The notes below the pieces were generated by a model. It was not told the origin of the DNA. It did no database searches and saw only the letters and a list, made by a program, of their open reading frames with translations. A stretch of DNA of 8,153 nucleotides. Source: an uncultured bacterium. Its GTDB lineage: Bacteria > Bacillota > Clostridia > Lachnospirales > Lachnospiraceae. A program made the translations under genes and the position numbers. Where the stretch lies: positions 1 to 8,153 of the forward strand of contig CAMTFT010000058.1 of the NCBI GenBank assembly GCA_947071365.1, given 5' to 3'. Shown here piece after piece: positions 5,102 to 8,153 of this stretch. Positions within the stretch are counted from its first letter, which is position 1. Every line of letters begins with the position of its first letter.

Positions 5102-6523
5102 TTATTTGTACAGAATGATCGGAACACGCTCCTGCATATTCTCGTATATCACTGCCGCAGCCTGTCCCGGCAGATTGACACATCCATGGGAACCGTTCGT
5201 CTGGTAGATATTTCCGCCGAAGGAACTGCGCCACGGCGCGTCATGAAGTCCCTGGCCGTCGAAGAACGGCATCCAGTACGTGACTTTCTCCTCCCACGTA
5301 TCTCCCTTCAATGTCTCCGGGCTCTTCTTATACGGAATACCGAACACGCCGGTCACAGTCTCCCGGCCATCCTTTGGAAGACCGGATACGAGATCCGTCT
5401 CGACCACAAGCTCTCCATCCATATAAAACCATAAATGCTGCTGTGTCAGATTCACCTCGACATAGTTGCCGCAGATATCATCCCTGCCGTTCCGCTTGTA
5501 GCCCTTTACCGCGTAGACCGGCTCGCGCTCCACCTCGGTGTTTGCCTGAATATCCTGAATCAACTGCGCTGCCTCTGCATCCTTATCCATCTGATAACCG
5601 TAATCACTGGATTCGAAATGAATCGTCCTGCCGTCATGGGCCATAAAATCGCGCTGATAATACAGCGTATCATACCGTGCAGCCAGATCGTACACGTAAT
5701 TGTAAATATCTTCTTCACGAAGCGTCGCCTGCCCGTCAGCGATGTCAAGCCAGTTCTGGACGGTAGACCAGTCGATTATCTCCTTCACTTCACCAAAGGT
5801 CAGTGTGATCTTAGCCTTGCAGTAGGAATTGTATATTCCCATCAGTGTGTTCATCTCACCGTCATCCTGTGTGACTGCCGGCAGGAAATAAAAGGACTCC
5901 GGCACGTCCAGAGATGCATCCGACTGCGGCCTGTTGTTCGATGTCAGCTTGTCAACGTAATCCTTCACCAACACCTGAAGATCCGCATCGTCCAGCTCAT
6001 TGCCGTATACCTCCGGCTCTATATAATACTCTGTGCCGTTAAACTCCAGAGACGCGTCCACGCTGGAAATACGGGGCTGCGCAAACTTGACAGCGGACAC
6101 CGCCTCATGAAATACATCTTCGTCATATTCAAAAGGTACCTCGACCTCAAATTCGTTTCCATCCATAAGACTGAACAGCAGCCGCAGGTTCTGCTCCCGC
6201 ATGCACTCCTGAATGCTGTCGAGAAGCTGCATTTCATCGATGGTATAGCCCATCTCCTCCAGCGTCAGAGTCAGAGCCGTCTCGCCCTTCTCCTTCAGCT
6301 CAAGCTTCGGCGCGCTGTAATCTTTCTCAAGAATGAGCAGCACCTCTTTACACGTCTTCCCCGTGACATCATATCCGTTCAGCTTTGTCCCCTCAAAAAA
6401 AAGACCGCTGTTCGCCTGCTTGTACAGATAATACCCAAGCGCACCCAGTCCGGCCACAACCAGACAGAATAAAACAATAACAGCAATCTTAAGCCCTTTT
6501 TTCTTCTTCAATGTTCGTCCCAT
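5102..6523 (-). CDS. Membrane-anchored L,D-transpeptidase (YkuD domain)
   Basis: 473-aa extracytoplasmic cell-wall enzyme that forms or modifies peptidoglycan cross-links or attaches substrates through a Cys thioester. A Lys-rich N-terminus is followed by one membrane segment at about 12-34 (IAVIVLFCLVVAGLGALGYY), so it is an N-in, C-out anchored protein. Residues about 45-345 form an accessory region resembling the putative peptidoglycan-binding repeats (PG_binding_4 type) found before YkuD domains in Clostridia. Residues about 352-473 are the YkuD domain (EVNLTQQHLWFYMDGELV...), with His427 in GLHDAPW and the catalytic motif SHGCVN at 445-450 (Cys448). The start ATG has AGAAGGG only 1 nt upstream, an unusually short spacing; I see no better start and the membrane segment fits this one. 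A candidate promoter lies in the gap before it. It is downstream of the histidine-kinase gene on the same strand, and two hairpins end the unit. Confidence 0.95.
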   Translation of the reverse strand: MGRTLKKKKGLKIAVIVLFCLVVAGLGALGYYLYKQANSGLFFEGTKLNGYDVTGKTCKEVLLILEKDYSAPKLELKEKGETALTLTLEEMGYTIDEMQLLDSIQECMREQNLRLLFSLMDGNEFEVEVPFEYDEDVFHEAVSAVKFAQPRISSVDASLEFNGTEYYIEPEVYGNELDDADLQVLVKDYVDKLTSNNRPQSDASLDVPESFYFLPAVTQDDGEMNTLMGIYNSYCKAKITLTFGEVKEIIDWSTVQNWLDIADGQATLREEDIYNYVYDLAARYDTLYYQRDFMAHDGRTIHFESSDYGYQMDKDAEAAQLIQDIQANTEVEREPVYAVKGYKRNGRDDICGNYVEVNLTQQHLWFYMDGELVVETDLVSGLPKDGRETVTGVFGIPYKKSPETLKGDTWEEKVTYWMPFFDGQGLHDAPWRSSFGGNIYQTNGSHGCVNLPGQAAAVIYENMQERVPIILYK

Positions 6524-6576
6524 ACCCTTCTGTTAATCATAATTTTTCAAAGCTCCCCCAAGCTTCTCCCTTCCAT

Positions 6577-6606
6577 AATATTGCACCATTCACAAAAAAT
6601 AGTCAA
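6577..6606 (-). promoter_or_regulatory. Candidate promoter of the L,D-transpeptidase gene
   Basis: On the minus strand TTGACT (6606-6601, 5 of 6 matches) is followed after 18 nt by AATATT (6582-6577, 4 of 6) within AATATTAT; TATTAT is a better hexamer but 20 nt away. The leader to the ATG would be about 47 nt and contains an AAGCT-N6-AGCTT inverted repeat at about 6549-6564. It suggests the gene can be transcribed apart from the two-component genes. Confidence 0.45.
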
Positions 6607-6675
6607 GTGGGGGTTTATTAATTTTTTTCTAACAGTCCAGCCCGCGTAGCTGACGGGTCTGCGGCCTGCATGGCG

Positions 6676-8004
6676 TCACCCCTGAAATGTCACCACGATT
6701 CTCGTCCCTTTTCCTACCTCGCTGTGCAGTTCGATCCTGGCATCATGCTGCGCCACGATATGCTTCACGATCGCCATACCGAGTCCGGTGCCTCCGGTCA
6801 GCTTGGAACGGCTCTTGTCCACACGGTAAAACCGCTCGAATACACGCTCCTGACTCTCTTTTGGGATGCCGATCCCCGTATCCGCAACGGTCAGAACCGG
6901 GTGCCCCTCCTTTTTTTCCACGGTTACATCCACCGTGCCGCCCAGCCTGTTATACCGGATCGCGTTGTCGCAGAGATTAAACAGCAGCTCCTCCATCATC
7001 TCTTTGTTGGCGCGTACCAGGCAGCGCTGTCCGTGGCACTCTATCTTTATACTGTGCTTCTCCGCATTGAGCTGCAGCATTTCCACGCAGGACGTAGCGA
7101 TATCGTACAGATCCACCTCACTGCAGGAAATATCCGCATGGCCGCCGTCCAGCTCTGACAGCCGAATGATATCATTGATCAGCGTCAGCAGCCGTTTGGA
7201 GTTGCGGTGGATCTCTCCTGCAAATCGCTGCACCTCATTTTCCCCGGCGATCCCCGTCTCGATCAGCTCGGCGTAGCCGGAAATTGAAGTCAGCGGCGTC
7301 TTAAGCTCATGAGAAACGTTGGCTGTAAATTCCTGCCGCATCCTTGCCCCTTTGATAATGTCCTTATGCTGCTCCTGAATCGTCGTGATAAATGGCATCA
7401 GTTCCTCATATGTATCGATTTGGCTGGCCCCGTTGATATCCTTTGCCAGCTTTTCGATGGGACGCACGATGCTGGCCGTAATATACCTGGACAGCACGAA
7501 ACAAATCAGCAGCATCAGTACGCCGATGCCGACGATCCCGTACATCGTATTATAAAATACGCTCCAGATACTTTTTTCCTCCTTACTGATTCGCAGGATA
7601 TCCCCGTCTCTTAAGCATACCGCATAATAATACATATCACTGTCAAGCGTGTCGGAATGGCGCACAGAATACCCCTCGCCATTCTTCTCCGCCTCTCTGA
7701 CCTCCGGCCTGTCACTGTGGTTGCTCATGGATTCCCGTCCGGCCTGGCTGTCATATATGACTGCGCCGTCACTGCCGATTACCGTCACCCGCAGCTCAGG
7801 CTGCGGGTTCGTATACCTTTCATTCAGCTCTTCCCCGGAGGATATCATGCCGCTCAATACCTCCGCGTACGTCTGCATATCATCCACGATCTGTTCCCGG
7901 TACATATGATGAAAGATGGCAACCGCCATGAGCAGGGTTGCCACCAACGTCAGAAATACCGTCAATAATAAGTAAATATTGATTTTTTTCTTCATATTAT
8001 CCAT
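6676..8004 (-). CDS. PhoR-like membrane sensor histidine kinase
   Basis: 442-aa integral membrane kinase that autophosphorylates and passes phosphate to its partner regulator. Order: TM1 about 8-31, extracytoplasmic sensor about 32-150 (with VTVIGSDGAVIYDS, typical of PhoR-type PAS-like sensor folds), TM2 about 153-173, a HAMP-like linker (ITASIVRPIEKLAKDI), HisKA domain with H-box FTANVSHELKTPLT and phosphoacceptor His232, and HATPase_c with N-box NLCDNAIRYN (343-352), G1 DTGIGIP (375-381), F-box RVFERFYRVD (387-396) and G2 GGTGLGMAIVKHI (404-416). All catalytic motifs are intact. The ATG at 8004 is preceded by AGGAG 3 nt away and overlaps the response-regulator stop by 8 nt; the ATG at 7995 is an alternative start. 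The ligand is unknown. The nearby L,D-transpeptidase hints at envelope sensing, but PhoR-like kinases also serve phosphate and other signals. Confidence 0.96.
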   Translation of the reverse strand: MDNMKKKINIYLLLTVFLTLVATLLMAVAIFHHMYREQIVDDMQTYAEVLSGMISSGEELNERYTNPQPELRVTVIGSDGAVIYDSQAGRESMSNHSDRPEVREAEKNGEGYSVRHSDTLDSDMYYYAVCLRDGDILRISKEEKSIWSVFYNTMYGIVGIGVLMLLICFVLSRYITASIVRPIEKLAKDINGASQIDTYEELMPFITTIQEQHKDIIKGARMRQEFTANVSHELKTPLTSISGYAELIETGIAGENEVQRFAGEIHRNSKRLLTLINDIIRLSELDGGHADISCSEVDLYDIATSCVEMLQLNAEKHSIKIECHGQRCLVRANKEMMEELLFNLCDNAIRYNRLGGTVDVTVEKKEGHPVLTVADTGIGIPKESQERVFERFYRVDKSRSKLTGGTGLGMAIVKHIVAQHDARIELHSEVGKGTRIVVTFQG

Positions 8005-8112
8005 TTTCTCCTGTCAGCATATAGCCGACGTTTCGTACCGTCTTTATCATACTTCCCGCATCGCCCAGCTTCTGGCGCAGCGTTTTGATGTGCATATCAA
8101 GCGTCCTGGACT
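7997..8112 (-). CDS. PhoB/OmpR-type response regulator, C-terminal fragment
   Basis: The last 37 residues of a DNA-binding response regulator. The fragment SRTLDMHIKTLRQKLG, followed by IKTVRNVGYML, is the recognition helix and wing hairpin of an OmpR/PhoB winged helix. The gene is cut at 8112 by the adapter, so the receiver domain and most of the effector domain lie outside. The stop TAA (7999-7997) overlaps the kinase start by 8 nt, the usual arrangement of a co-translated regulator-kinase pair. No start codon is visible because the 5' part is missing. Confidence 0.93.
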
Positions 8113-8153
8113 CTGTCTCTTATACACATCTCCGAGCCCACGAGACGGAGCTA
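8113..8153 (-). other. Illumina Nextera read-2 adapter (artefact)
   Basis: Synthetic sequence: the mosaic-end complement CTGTCTCTTATACACATCT (8113-8131), then CCGAGCCCACGAGAC (8132-8146), then GGAGCTA (8147-8153), which matches the first seven bases of Nextera XT i7 index N718 as I recall it. Genomic sequence ends at 8112. Confidence 0.98.

Noticed and set aside
5435..6472. Plus-strand open frame of 345 codons
   Set aside because: Antisense shadow of the L,D-transpeptidase gene; hydrophobic, His/Ile/Leu-rich composition typical of the reverse strand of a real gene.

Overview
The window is an almost complete stretch of a low-to-mid GC Gram-positive genome, most likely a gut Clostridia member of the Lachnospiraceae type. 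The grounds are strong AGGAGG-type ribosome binding sites, Firmicutes-style promoters, a CarD-family regulator, a TM-anchored L,D-transpeptidase and a PhoB/PhoR-type two-component pair. The family placement is inference from protein character, not a search result. Both ends are not biological: bases 1-45 and 8113-8153 are Illumina Nextera transposase and index adapters, so the genomic insert is 46-8112.

Left part (46-1300): a small plus-strand gene for an 80-residue acidic, cysteine-containing protein of unknown function converges on a minus-strand CarD-family RNA polymerase-binding regulator. Between them lie a terminator-like hairpin and two tandem ~65-bp direct repeats.

Middle part (1316-4800, all minus strand): a tightly packed probable operon read right to left. 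It holds a PurF (amidophosphoribosyltransferase) paralog, a YjjG-type HAD nucleotidase 15 bp behind it, endonuclease III (nth), and a 143-residue all-helical protein. The PurF paralog is the most notable gene. It keeps the PRPP-binding motif and the four [4Fe-4S] cysteines, but every catalytic signature of the glutaminase half (N-terminal Cys, Arg, Asn-Gly, Asp) is replaced. A strong hairpin terminator follows the operon at 1218-1269.

A tRNA-Arg(ACG) gene at 4834-4907 has its own consensus promoter and its own intrinsic terminator, and separates the operon from the envelope genes.

Right part (4978-8112, minus strand): the C-terminal 37 residues of a PhoB-type response regulator overlap by 8 nt a complete PhoR-like sensor histidine kinase. 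Downstream, behind a separate candidate promoter, is a membrane-anchored L,D-transpeptidase, ending in two tandem hairpins and a T-tract. The neighbourhood suggests, but does not prove, that the kinase senses envelope conditions.

I see no CRISPR array, insertion sequence, phage gene or recognisable riboswitch. The region is mainly ordinary chromosome. The points worth following are the glutaminase-dead PurF paralog with its operon, the repeat pair, and the two uncharacterised small proteins.
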